From NCBI RefSeq assembly GCF_037076345.1, contig NZ_AP024702.1, positions 4,402,001-4,466,000 of the forward strand: a stretch of 64,000 nucleotides of DNA, in the 5' to 3' direction. The notes beneath the pieces were generated by a model. The model was given only the letters and a program-made list of their open reading frames with translations, did not search any database and was not told where the DNA came from. The position numbers and the translations under genes were made by a program. This document shows positions 7,703 through 15,795 of this stretch, one piece after another (the stretch's first letter is position 1; every line of letters starts with the position of its first letter). Source of the stretch: Haloferula helveola (GTDB lineage Bacteria; Verrucomicrobiota; Verrucomicrobiia; Verrucomicrobiales; Akkermansiaceae).

Positions 7703-9235
7703 ATGTCCGACACCGAACCGGATAACTACACCGTCGATGACATGATGCGCCGGCTCCGTTCCAGGAGCGAGGAGTCATCGGAAGGGGAGCCCCAGTTGGT
7801 CACGCGGGCCGATGGCAGCCAGGTGATCAAGGTCAAGCGTCGCAAGCGTCGCAGCCGCCAGCCTCACAAGGAAGCCGAGGCCAAGCGGCGTCGGCGCACC
7901 TTGGTGGTCGCTTCCTTGGTGACGGTCGCGGTGATGGTGATCGGACTTGGAGGCTTGGCGTGGGTGCTCTACCTCAACAGCGGAGGCTACCGCGATCAGG
8001 TCTCGGCGCGGGTGGCGGAGTGGACCGGGGCTGAGGTGGAGATCCGGTCGTTCCGTGCCACCCCGGTCAGTGCGGCGGCCGACTACATCGAGCTCAATTG
8101 GCCGGACACCTGGCCGGCGGCCAAGCTGCGGGTGCACCATCTGCATACGGATCTTATGCTATCCAGCCACGTGACCGATGTTTGGTCGGGTCAGCAACTC
8201 GGCGGCAGCAGTGGAGAGCTGACCCTTCGTGCGGCACCTCCCGGCAAGGTGGAGGTGCCGGCCAGCGGCACGCTGCCTTTCCGCATGCCTGTGAGTGTGG
8301 GTCAGCTGAATGTCCGGTTCGGCGACGGTGAGCGAGCCGCCTTCGCGGTCTACCGGGCCCAAGCGACGCTGGGTGTGGCGGATCCCGAGCATCCGGAGCC
8401 GAATATCATGCTTCAGGACGGCACCTGCCAGATCAAAGGGTGGGGGCGGTTCGACGTCAACTTCGCCTCGGTCAAACTCGGAAAGGGCGGTCCTACGCTC
8501 GGTTCGTTGCAGCTTTCGCCCGATTCGGAAGACTCAGCCGAGTTCCAGCTTTTCGGGGAGGGATTTCCTCCGATCCGGATTCACGGTGGGGAGTCGGAGT
8601 TCCGTCTCGCCATCCGCGAAATGCCTTCGCTGATTCTTTTCGGCCCCGGCTTGGGTGCTCTCATCGAGGGAACGTTCGAAACCCCGTCGGAAGACAGCAC
8701 GGGCCGTGCGTTCGTCGATGTGTCCGACATTTCCAAGTTGCGGATCGATGCTCCTCTGCGCAGCAGCAGGGCCTCGGTTCTGAAACTCTATCGCTTCAAG
8801 ATGTTCGACGTTTTGAGTCAGGCGCTGGACAGCCCCCGATTCACCCAGCCGAGCTTCGGAAACGAATCTTCTTTGCGCGTCACCCGTACGGCGGACGAGG
8901 TGGTGCTCAGCGACATCGATCTGGAAGCCGAGGGAATGCTTCGCCTGCGGGGCGAAATCCGGGAAGGTGCCGGAGGCAAGCTGGGCGGCGAGATCGAGAT
9001 CGGACTGGCAGAGTCATTCATCGCCGTCTCGACATCCCGTGCCTTGCCCCAGGTTTTCAATCGTCTCGAGGGCGGCTACCTGTGGGCGAAAGTCCAGCTC
9101 TCGGGGACGTGCAAGGCGCCCTCGGACAATCTCGAGGAACTCCTCAAGTCGGCTCTTGATTCGGTTCCCGCGACTTCGGGAGGGGACCGCGGCCTTGAGG
9201 ATGAATTCCGGGACCTGACGGCGCCGGAGAACTGA
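7703..9235 (+). CDS. AsmA-like single-span membrane protein, large periplasmic domain
   Basis: A 510-aa protein from ATG 7703. The N-terminal ~64 residues are cytoplasmic and very basic (KRRKRRSRQ, KEAEAKRRRR). One helix follows at about residues 67-90 (VVASLVTVAVMVIGLGGLAWVLYL), and then a long beta-rich region with AsmA/DUF748-like phrasing (VSARVAEWTGAEVEIRSF, VSDISKLRIDAPLRSSRASVLKLYRFKMFD, LRLRGEIREGAGGKLGG). AsmA-like proteins bridge inner and outer membranes or affect outer-membrane assembly. It lies 45 nt after the secretin on the same strand, so an accessory role in secretin assembly or export is inferred. Family membership is moderate confidence. Confidence 0.6.
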   Translation: MSDTEPDNYTVDDMMRRLRSRSEESSEGEPQLVTRADGSQVIKVKRRKRRSRQPHKEAEAKRRRRTLVVASLVTVAVMVIGLGGLAWVLYLNSGGYRDQVSARVAEWTGAEVEIRSFRATPVSAAADYIELNWPDTWPAAKLRVHHLHTDLMLSSHVTDVWSGQQLGGSSGELTLRAAPPGKVEVPASGTLPFRMPVSVGQLNVRFGDGERAAFAVYRAQATLGVADPEHPEPNIMLQDGTCQIKGWGRFDVNFASVKLGKGGPTLGSLQLSPDSEDSAEFQLFGEGFPPIRIHGGESEFRLAIREMPSLILFGPGLGALIEGTFETPSEDSTGRAFVDVSDISKLRIDAPLRSSRASVLKLYRFKMFDVLSQALDSPRFTQPSFGNESSLRVTRTADEVVLSDIDLEAEGMLRLRGEIREGAGGKLGGEIEIGLAESFIAVSTSRALPQVFNRLEGGYLWAKVQLSGTCKAPSDNLEELLKSALDSVPATSGGDRGLEDEFRDLTAPEN

Positions 9236-9304
9236 TCTCCGGCCCTTTCTTTGCTTGTGGAGACAGGCCTTGGCTTTCAAGTTGGGGAGGATTCCTCCAA
9301 GCGA

Positions 9305-10504
9305 ATGCAAGCGTCCTCCTTCCAACCCTACTTCGAGAATTTCGGCCAACCGGGAGCGCCTCACGCCGGCAGTATCAACGCCGCGGCGGGTGTCGCTCTC
9401 GACCGCGAGCTCCGGGCTCCCGTCGACGCTCCGGGAAGAGGGTTCCTGCTCCGTTCGCCCCGCGCGGGATACGGTAAAACCCACCTGCTTGAGAAGCTTC
9501 GGCAAGGCCTCTCGGGGACTCATGAGTTCCTTCCCTTGAGGCCTCTTGACGGCCGGCATGTGCATCCCGGCGCAGCCATCGAAGATGCCTTGAGACGTCT
9601 TACCCGCCAGCTTCCGGCTTCGGGTGGGCTGACCAGCCTCGATATCCACGCCCGCCACCTGTTCGCCCATGGCCTCCAGCCTCTGGTCGTGTCAGGGGAG
9701 GTCCCTTGCCAGGATCGTGAGGCGGCCGCGATGGCGTTGCGGAAGCGCCCGGTCGAGACCTTCGACTTCCATCACCCGCAGGCCGTGACCGCGCACTGGA
9801 CGCGTGAGAATTTCGAGGTGCTCGGACCCCGCCTTTCGCTGGAAATCAGCCGGTCGACCGGAGGATCGCTCAACCAGGTAGCCTTCTGGGTTGCCGCGTT
9901 GTTCCGCTTCGCAATTGCCTCGCCCGAGCATCCGGGACGCGCCGGAACCTTGCTCCAACACGCCGCGGACGGTGCCGACGCGGAACGTTTCGGAACTTTC
10001 CTGGCGCTGATCTCCCGGCTCAAGAGAGTGGTGCTCGTCGTCGACGATCTTGAAGGCGTGCATGGCGATCCCGGCGGAGCCCGCCGGGTCGCGGGATTCC
10101 TCGCCAGCGTCCGGCAGGATGCGCCGCGCATCGATATTGTCGTGTCGATCAATGACGACGTCTGGGAGAGCTCGTTCATGCCCGCCCTGAGCGGTGGTCT
10201 GCGCGACCGGCTATCGGAAGTTCCGATCCGCCTCGATGCGCTGGACGACGACAAGATTGTCTCGCTTCTGGCGTCGCGGGGTCACGGCTCCAACGCCCGT
10301 GAAATCATCAACCGGCTCGAACTGCGGCCTGAAGACCGGTATTCGCGGAGAGTGCTGCGGCTCGCGGAGGATCTCTTGAAGCGGGAACCCGAGTTGAATG
10401 TTTCGCCGGCGGAGGAATCGGAAGCCGAGGATGGGGACGAAGAACCGGCTCCATTCGAGAAGGTGGAAGACTCGCCGTTGGCGACGGTCGGCGAAGAGCG
10501 CTGA
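9305..10504 (+). CDS. P-loop ATPase of unknown role (AAA/STAND-like)
   Basis: A 399-aa protein. ATG 9305 (MQASSFQPYF) is chosen over an in-frame upstream start because the extra residues look non-coding. The Walker A region is SPRAGYGKTHLL (51-62), with Pro where the first Gly of GxxxxGKT is usual; GKTHLL resembles DnaA/AAA+ proteins. Walker B is VVLVVDDLE (about 242-250), followed by a possible sensor-1 strand IDIVVSINDD near 280. The C-terminal 40 residues are acidic and low complexity. It follows the AsmA-like gene by 69 nt. I do not recognise a named family; it may energise or regulate the secretin-associated system. Confidence 0.7.
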   Translation: MQASSFQPYFENFGQPGAPHAGSINAAAGVALDRELRAPVDAPGRGFLLRSPRAGYGKTHLLEKLRQGLSGTHEFLPLRPLDGRHVHPGAAIEDALRRLTRQLPASGGLTSLDIHARHLFAHGLQPLVVSGEVPCQDREAAAMALRKRPVETFDFHHPQAVTAHWTRENFEVLGPRLSLEISRSTGGSLNQVAFWVAALFRFAIASPEHPGRAGTLLQHAADGADAERFGTFLALISRLKRVVLVVDDLEGVHGDPGGARRVAGFLASVRQDAPRIDIVVSINDDVWESSFMPALSGGLRDRLSEVPIRLDALDDDKIVSLLASRGHGSNAREIINRLELRPEDRYSRRVLRLAEDLLKREPELNVSPAEESEAEDGDEEPAPFEKVEDSPLATVGEER

Positions 10505-10591
10505 AGCCTGTCAACCGGCCCATTTTTCCCTTGCCTAGGGTCGGGCCCTGACCTCATCTTCCGCCCGCCCCGCAAGGGGCGACCCAAATAA

Positions 10592-10666
10592 TCCGGTGTA
10601 GCTCAGCGGTAGAGCGGGTGGCTGTTAACCACTAGGTCGTTGGTTCGATCCCAACCGCCGGAGCCA
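10592..10666 (+). tRNA. tRNA-Asn (anticodon GTT), CCA encoded
   Basis: A complete cloverleaf. The acceptor stem is TCCGGTG (10592-10598) with CGCCGGA (10656-10662), including one G-U pair. The D arm is GCTC/GAGC (10601-10615). The anticodon stem is GGTGG/CCACT around loop CTGTTAA, with anticodon GTT at 10624-10626. The T arm is GTTGG/CCAAC with loop TTCGATC. The discriminator G at 10663 is followed by encoded CCA. A strong terminator begins five nt later, so it is probably a single-gene unit. Confidence 0.97.
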
Positions 10667-10670
10667 ATGG

Positions 10671-10710
10671 AAGGCGCTGACCCTCAACGGGTCGCGCCTT
10701 TCGCCTTTTT
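10671..10710 (+). terminator. Intrinsic terminator of tRNA-Asn
   Basis: AAGGCGCTGACCC (10671-10683) pairs with GGGTC-G-CGCCTT (10689-10700) around a TCAAC loop with one small bulge. TTCGCCTTTTTC follows. The stem is long and GC-rich with a downstream T-run, as expected for factor-independent termination. Confidence 0.85.
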
Positions 10711-10808
10711 CGGTCTCTGTGGCGGTGTCGGCACCTTGTGTGAGCCGTTGGTGATGAGGTTGCTTTCGAGGCTGTGCTCGTGCGGGTGGCTTTCCTAGCC
10801 TAGCGAAC

Positions 10809-11294
10809 ATGAAGGTGCGCGGAATCGGGGCGATGGTGGTGGTGCTGATGCTGGTATCCTGTGCCGGTTCGGCTTGGAGGGAGGAGAGGGAGGTTGCCCG
10901 GGGGGCGGGAGGCAGGACTTGGACGGACTTCGTGATCTCGAATCGCGACGGGATGCATCGCCACCTCACCTATGACGAGGAACTGCGGGATCTTGAGACG
11001 GCCTACACCCATGCGACGCCGGCCGAGAAGGACCACTTGTTCGCGATCTACTGCCAAGTGAAGAAGGATCAGGCTAGGGAGCTCCAGCGGCAGGAACGGT
11101 CCCGGGCATGGGCGGCCGCCGTCGCGAACTCCTCATCGGGCTCCTCACAGGGTTACACGAAGCCTTCGGGAGGTGGAACCAGCTCGTACGATGATGCGCT
11201 TGAGAGAAACAAGCGGATGTTCGACAACGACACCGCGAGGCGGCTGCAGTACAACCAGCCACAACTGAGGAGTAATCCGAACACGAGCTACTGA
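10809..11294 (+). CDS. Putative lipoprotein, function unknown
   Basis: A 161-aa protein with a short lipoprotein-type signal (MKVRGIGAMVVVLMLVSCAG, lipobox LVSC with Cys18). The mature part starts charged (WREEREVARGAGG), has a predicted helical middle (YDEELRDLETAYTHATPAEK), then a Ser/Gly-rich linker and an Asn/Gln-rich tail. No enzymatic motif is visible. It starts ~100 nt after the tRNA terminator and is followed 9 nt later by another unknown gene. Confidence 0.7.
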   Translation: MKVRGIGAMVVVLMLVSCAGSAWREEREVARGAGGRTWTDFVISNRDGMHRHLTYDEELRDLETAYTHATPAEKDHLFAIYCQVKKDQARELQRQERSRAWAAAVANSSSGSSQGYTKPSGGGTSSYDDALERNKRMFDNDTARRLQYNQPQLRSNPNTSY

Positions 11295-11303
11295 AGCGAT
11301 CGT

Positions 11304-11795
11304 ATGGCTGGTCGGGTAATGGTCGACTCGGAGGCGGATGAGGGTCATGTCCGAAGTTCCGGAGTGATCCGCTTCGAAGAAGGTCTGATTCGCTATGAAG
11401 GGCAAGCCGGCGACGGTTGGGAACTGGCCCTATCGGATGTGGTGGTAATCGGTGAGTGCACAAACCAGAACGGCCCGTTCGCGGATGATTGGTTCCTCTG
11501 TTTCGCAACTGGTCCCCGAGAATGGTATGAGGTTTCGGGCGACGCAGGCGGATATGGTGACTTCCTGCACGAGCTCGGCATCCGTTTGGGAGAAGCGCTT
11601 TCACCCGGACTCTTTTTCTCCACCGATTTCGCGAGCGTGATCCTCTGGCCTGGGGAATTGCGCGGGAGACCGATGTTTCGATATGCGAAGGTCACATCGT
11701 CGTCCTGGCTCATGCGGTTGCTGCGGATTCCCACCGTCGAGCAGCGGCTTTCCGGTGAAGTTTCGGCATTGTGCTCGGAGGATCGCGCCTCTTGA
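11304..11795 (+). CDS. Hypothetical soluble protein
   Basis: A 163-aa protein from ATG 11304 with no signal peptide or membrane helix. The sequence is rich in aromatic residues and beta-like (VIRFEEGLIRYEG, ELALSDVVVIGECTN, DDWFLCFATGPREWYEVSG). The middle reads like a PH- or PilZ-like small beta fold, but I cannot name a family. It is 9 nt downstream of the putative lipoprotein gene, so the two are likely cotranscribed. Confidence 0.6.
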   Translation: MAGRVMVDSEADEGHVRSSGVIRFEEGLIRYEGQAGDGWELALSDVVVIGECTNQNGPFADDWFLCFATGPREWYEVSGDAGGYGDFLHELGIRLGEALSPGLFFSTDFASVILWPGELRGRPMFRYAKVTSSSWLMRLLRIPTVEQRLSGEVSALCSEDRAS

Positions 11796-11936
11796 AATCC
11801 CGGGTCGAAGGGAGTCGGGCTGGGCAGGGATGGAAAGACGGTCGGGCTTGCCCACCTTGTCCGTGGAAAGGGGGGATTTTCCGAAATCCAACAACTGGTG
11901 GCTTGTGAATTGGCCGATGTTTGGGATGCTCCGCCC

Positions 11937-12116
11937 ATGAAGTCACCTTTGCTGTTCGGATTGCTTGCGGCTTTCGCCGCCCTTCTCCTGTCGAATTGCG
12001 GGTCCCGTGGCGGGCTGGCCGCCGAAGAAGAGGCGGTCGCGCCGGAGGCACACGAGATGAAGCAGTTCCGGCGTTCCGAGTACGAGCAGCGCGGGGAAAG
12101 CCTCGGTTGGAGGTGA
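11937..12116 (+). CDS. Small putative lipoprotein (59 aa)
   Basis: ATG 11937 opens a 59-residue frame with a clear lipoprotein signal (MKSPLLFGLLAAFAALLLSNCGS, lipobox LSNC with Cys21). A short acidic mature part rich in Glu follows (AEEEAVAPEAHEMKQ). Such very small lipoproteins are common and rarely characterised. The frame also opens upstream at 11898, but that extension would bury the signal. Its end is 46 nt from the convergent sulfatase stop. Confidence 0.55.
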   Translation: MKSPLLFGLLAAFAALLLSNCGSRGGLAAEEEAVAPEAHEMKQFRRSEYEQRGESLGWR

Positions 12117-12162
12117 GTCCACGGCCCTTCGCGGGTCATCGTCGGCTGCGCCAGAGCCGGCT

Positions 12163-13638
12163 TCAGCTCCCGGTATGGTCGGAGAACCGGTAAGGGTCGT
12201 CGTGATCCTTCATCTGCCGAAGCAGTAGTTCCTCGAGCTCTTTCCGCTTGGCTTCGAACTCCGGCTTGGCGGCTAGGTTGGTCTGCACTCCGTCCGGCTT
12301 GATCCCCGTGAGCTTCGAGACGGCGGAGTCATGGTGGGCGGGGAGCAGCTCAAGCGGGTTCGAGGCGAGATCGAAAAGCTGGGTATGAACGGTGCCGTTC
12401 TTCTCGTCCTCGTACTTCACCAGTTTCCAATCGCCGCTTCGTACGCTGCGGATTCCCGGTTTGGTTCCACCGCAGTAGACGCCGTAGAGGGTGTCTCGGA
12501 CCGTTTCCTTCTTGCCTTCAAGGATCGGGCGGAGGCTGGTGCCCTCATTGGTCGGAGGGGACTCGATGCCGGCGAAGTCGCAGCAGGTGGCGAGCAGGTC
12601 CATGAGGTAGGCGTTGCCGGGTGCCCGGTGTCCGGCCTTGATCCCGGGGCCCTTGACAATGAACGGGACGCGCCATGTGTGCTCGTAGAGGTTCTGCTTG
12701 CCCATCAGGCCATGCCGGCCGATTGCGATCCCGTGGTCGGAGGTGTAGATGACGATGGTGTTCTCCAGTTGGTCCATGGTTTCCAGTTTCGCGAGCACCT
12801 TGCCGACCTGGATGTCGATGTTCTCGCTGCAGGCGAACTCGCGGCCGATTTCGTTCCGCACCGTCGCCGGGTCCCGCTTGTCCCAAACCCCGGAAACGTT
12901 GACTTCGTCGCGGCAACCCATGTGGGTGCTGTCGAACGGGTGGCGCGGGAGATAGTTCGGTGGCAGCGGTGGTGACTTTGCCCCGAGTTTCGGCAGAACG
13001 GACCGGTCGGTGTGATTGCTCGCACCGTATTTCGCCAGCAGATCGTCCTTGCCGTTCCGGGTATCGTGCGGATGCGAAAAGCCGAAGTAGATCAGGAACG
13101 GGTCCGGGTCCTTTTCCACTTCCCGCTGTGCCAGATAATCGAGGACCTGCTGCGCATGCCATCCGCTGCCCAACGGGTCGGGGGCGTCCCGCTTGCTGGC
13201 GTCCCTGACGACCTGGAACTTCCGGTTGGCGGCCGCGAACGAGTTCCCGTTCTTGCAAGTACGCATGGTGTCGTAGCCGGCCCGGTTGAAGACCGCGGCG
13301 AGGCTGTTGTCTGCGAGGCTCGCCGCCAGCTTCGCTCCGGCTCCGTCGCGCTTCTTTCGCGGTAAATGCCAGACAGAGGCGCCGGACATGATCATGTGGC
13401 GTGACGGAGTGCACACGGCTCCCGACCACGAGCCCATGTGATAGGCGGCATCAAGGACCGTGCCCTCGGCGGCAAGGCGGTCGAGATTCGGGGTTTCGAG
13501 GGTCGACTTGGGGTCGTAAAAGCCGAAGTCCGACGTGGCCTGGTCGTCGGCAACGATGATCAGGAAGTTGGGTCGCTTTCCTGCTGCGGAGAGTGACAGG
13601 GGGGAAGCCAGTAGAATGGCGAGGGCGAGTGTTTTCAT
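12163..13638 (-). CDS. Exported sulfatase (formylglycine type)
   Basis: A 491-aa protein. Signal peptide MKTLALAILLASPLSLSAA precedes the N-terminal sulfatase strand NFLIIVADDQ with its metal-binding Asp pair (31-32). The formylglycine motif is CTPSR (C76-R80), and YTSDHGIAIGRHG supplies the other metal Asp/His. The C-terminal part has GDWKLVKYEDE and a LFDLASNPLE-type ending. Sulfatases of this family hydrolyse sulfate esters, mostly on polysaccharides in such bacteria, and need an external maturase to oxidise the Cys. The start codon overlaps the stop of the upstream hydrolase by four nt (ATGA). Confidence 0.93.
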   Translation of the reverse strand: MKTLALAILLASPLSLSAAGKRPNFLIIVADDQATSDFGFYDPKSTLETPNLDRLAAEGTVLDAAYHMGSWSGAVCTPSRHMIMSGASVWHLPRKKRDGAGAKLAASLADNSLAAVFNRAGYDTMRTCKNGNSFAAANRKFQVVRDASKRDAPDPLGSGWHAQQVLDYLAQREVEKDPDPFLIYFGFSHPHDTRNGKDDLLAKYGASNHTDRSVLPKLGAKSPPLPPNYLPRHPFDSTHMGCRDEVNVSGVWDKRDPATVRNEIGREFACSENIDIQVGKVLAKLETMDQLENTIVIYTSDHGIAIGRHGLMGKQNLYEHTWRVPFIVKGPGIKAGHRAPGNAYLMDLLATCCDFAGIESPPTNEGTSLRPILEGKKETVRDTLYGVYCGGTKPGIRSVRSGDWKLVKYEDEKNGTVHTQLFDLASNPLELLPAHHDSAVSKLTGIKPDGVQTNLAAKPEFEAKRKELEELLLRQMKDHDDPYRFSDHTGS

Positions 13639-14381
13639 GGTTCAAGGGTTTCGGGGACGCGGGGTTGGCGATTCAGTTCGGCATACAGACACTTCCAAGT
13701 CGGCCAATTATGATCGCCCGCCAGCCAAGCAGCCTCGCCACGGTTAAGGAACTCGCGTTGGAAGAGCTTGCTGGTGGCGGCGAGGCGGTCGGAGCGACCA
13801 CAGCCGAGCAGGAGGTCGGGACGGGAATGTCCGTTAAGCCATTGTTTCTGCAAACCGATCCACACTCTGCGACTGAACCCGTCGGGCTCAGGGCCTTTTG
13901 GCCTCCACGATTCGAGTCCGGAGCTTGCCCGGATGTCCTCAATGACTTCCTCATCCCCGAGAAAGGGAGAAAGCAGCACGAGCGACTTCGCCATTCCGGG
14001 ATGTTCGAGGTCGTAGAGCACGGCACCGAGCCCGCCCATCGAGATGCCGACGAGGGTGACATCTCGGATGCCCGCCTCACGCGCGGGCACAACGAGATCG
14101 CGATGGATACGCTCGGTCGCACTACGGTTCCGGTAGTAGCCGATGTGCAGGTCCGGGGCGACAATCGTCGCCGAGGGGTGCTTGCCCCGGACCAGTTCGA
14201 GGAATCCTTCGCGCCGGAACTCCGATGGGAGGCTGTGGCGGCCCGGGAGGAGGATCACGAGCTCATCGGCCTTGCCCTCGGGCTCATGCGTCTCGGTCGG
14301 CACGGGGACGGGTGCAGGCCGGGGCAGGAAGGTGCAGGCGGGGAGCAGAAGAAAGCCGAGCAGGGGAAGGAAGCGTCTCAT
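13635..14381 (-). CDS. Alpha/beta-hydrolase lipoprotein, putative esterase
   Basis: A 248-aa protein starting at ATG 14381; the longer open frame upstream lacks a signal. The start gives lipobox MRRFLPLLGFLLLPAC (Cys16) and then a proline-rich linker. The nucleophile elbow is GISMGG (VTLVGISMGGLGAVLYD), and a candidate catalytic His is in GDHNWPTW near the C terminus, so the usual Ser-Asp-His triad is possible. It lies between sulfatase genes and overlaps the downstream one by four nt, suggesting coordinated use on an acylated or acetylated sulfated glycan. The substrate is inference. Confidence 0.8.
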   Translation of the reverse strand: MRRFLPLLGFLLLPACTFLPRPAPVPVPTETHEPEGKADELVILLPGRHSLPSEFRREGFLELVRGKHPSATIVAPDLHIGYYRNRSATERIHRDLVVPAREAGIRDVTLVGISMGGLGAVLYDLEHPGMAKSLVLLSPFLGDEEVIEDIRASSGLESWRPKGPEPDGFSRRVWIGLQKQWLNGHSRPDLLLGCGRSDRLAATSKLFQREFLNRGEAAWLAGDHNWPTWKCLYAELNRQPRVPETLEP

Positions 14382-14427
14382 GCGGATCAGACTGTACCGG
14401 CTTCCCGAGTGCGCATGCGAAAGAGCT

Positions 14428-15795
14428 TCAGCCCTTGTAGTCCGGATTTGGCCGGGTCGGGACCGGTGCGTCGGTCTCCTTGCGCCACGCCTTGAGTTCG
14501 CCGAGCAGCTCTTCGGCTTTCTCAGGATCCGACTGCAAGCGATCCTGCTTTTCGGACGGGTCATCAGCCAGATTGAAGAGGCGCAGCGAACCGTCTTCGA
14601 AATACTCGATCAGTTTCCAGTCGCCCTTGCGGATCACGCTACATGGAGTGGTCCGGAAATGCTTCGACTGATCGCCGTGGACCGGGCCATACGCTTCGAG
14701 GTAGCCCGGGAAGTGCCAGAAAAGGTTCCGGGATCCGATGGCTCCTCCAGCCGCCAACGGGCCGAAGTCGACGCCGTCCAAAAGTTCGGGAAGTTCTCCG
14801 CCCGCTGCCTTCACGAGGGTGGGAAACAGATCGACCTGATGCACCGGAATGTCGCATCTGCTGCCAGCTTTGGTCTTGCCCGGCCAGCGGACGATGAACG
14901 GCTCGCGAATCCCGCCTTCAAGATACATGCCCTTGCTGCCGCTCAGAGGATCCGCGGTCGAGAAACCGGCGTGGGGGCCGTTGTCGGAGGTGAAGACCAC
15001 GATGGTGTCGTCTTCCAGTCCGAGCTCGGCGAGGGTGTCTAGGACGGTTCCGACCGCCCGATCCATCGCGTCGATCATTGCCGCGTATTTCGGGTTGTCG
15101 TGGTGGGTGCCCGCTGTCTTCGACTTGTAGCGGGCCGTCACTTCGGACTCGGCCTCGATCGGCGTGTGGACCGAGTAGAACGGGAAGTAGACGAAAAACG
15201 GATCGTCTTTCCGGGTGCGGATCCAATCCGACACGTCCTTCGCCAGCCGCGCGGGAAGGTGTTCCCCCTTTGGACCGTCCTTCAGCACGGGTGACTTGTA
15301 CGGCGAGAAGTAGCTCTTTGGGTGACCCCAATCGCAGGCGCCGATGTTGTGGTCGAAGCCGTAGGGTTTCGGGTCTTTGGACAGGTGCCACTTGCCGGCC
15401 ACGCAAGTCGCGTAGCCTGCCTTCTGCAGGGCTTGGGGCAGGGCGGGGAACTTCGGATCGAGGACGGTCCGGTTCTCGATCGGGATCAGCTTGCGGTCCT
15501 TCGACTTTCCGCGATCCGACTTGCCGACGGTGAAGACGCCGTGACGGGGAGTGTAGAGTCCGGTGATGAGGCAGGCTCGTGATGGCGCGCAGTTGGCCGC
15601 TCCCGCATACGCCTGGCTGAAGGTCATGCCCTCCTTCGCGAGGGCATCGATTCTGGGGGATTCGTAGTAGTCGGATCCCTGGCAGCCGAGGTCGGTCCAG
15701 CCGAGGTCGTCCGCGTAGAAGAGGATGATGTTGGGTTTCGCGAGGCAGGGCAGGACCAGTGCCGTCGCCAACAGGAGGTACTTCACCACGGTCAT
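14428..15795 (-). CDS. Exported sulfatase (formylglycine type)
   Basis: A 455-aa protein. ATG 15795 is chosen because it overlaps the upstream sulfatase stop (ATGA) and opens a signal peptide MTVVKYLLLATALVLPCLA; the longer frame upstream is a shadow of the neighbouring gene. Motifs: NIILFYADDLGW metal Asp pair (29-30), CAPSR (C69-R73), the GKWHL histidine signature, and VVFTSDNGPHAGF. The closing region GDWKLIEYFEDGSLRLFNLADDPSE is typical of polysaccharide sulfatases. Confidence 0.93.
   Translation of the reverse strand: MTVVKYLLLATALVLPCLAKPNIILFYADDLGWTDLGCQGSDYYESPRIDALAKEGMTFSQAYAGAANCAPSRACLITGLYTPRHGVFTVGKSDRGKSKDRKLIPIENRTVLDPKFPALPQALQKAGYATCVAGKWHLSKDPKPYGFDHNIGACDWGHPKSYFSPYKSPVLKDGPKGEHLPARLAKDVSDWIRTRKDDPFFVYFPFYSVHTPIEAESEVTARYKSKTAGTHHDNPKYAAMIDAMDRAVGTVLDTLAELGLEDDTIVVFTSDNGPHAGFSTADPLSGSKGMYLEGGIREPFIVRWPGKTKAGSRCDIPVHQVDLFPTLVKAAGGELPELLDGVDFGPLAAGGAIGSRNLFWHFPGYLEAYGPVHGDQSKHFRTTPCSVIRKGDWKLIEYFEDGSLRLFNLADDPSEKQDRLQSDPEKAEELLGELKAWRKETDAPVPTRPNPDYKG

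Noticed and set aside
10561-10591. GCCCC-GCAA-GGGGC hairpin before the tRNA as a terminator
   Set aside because: The stem is only 5 bp and no T-run follows, so the support is too weak.
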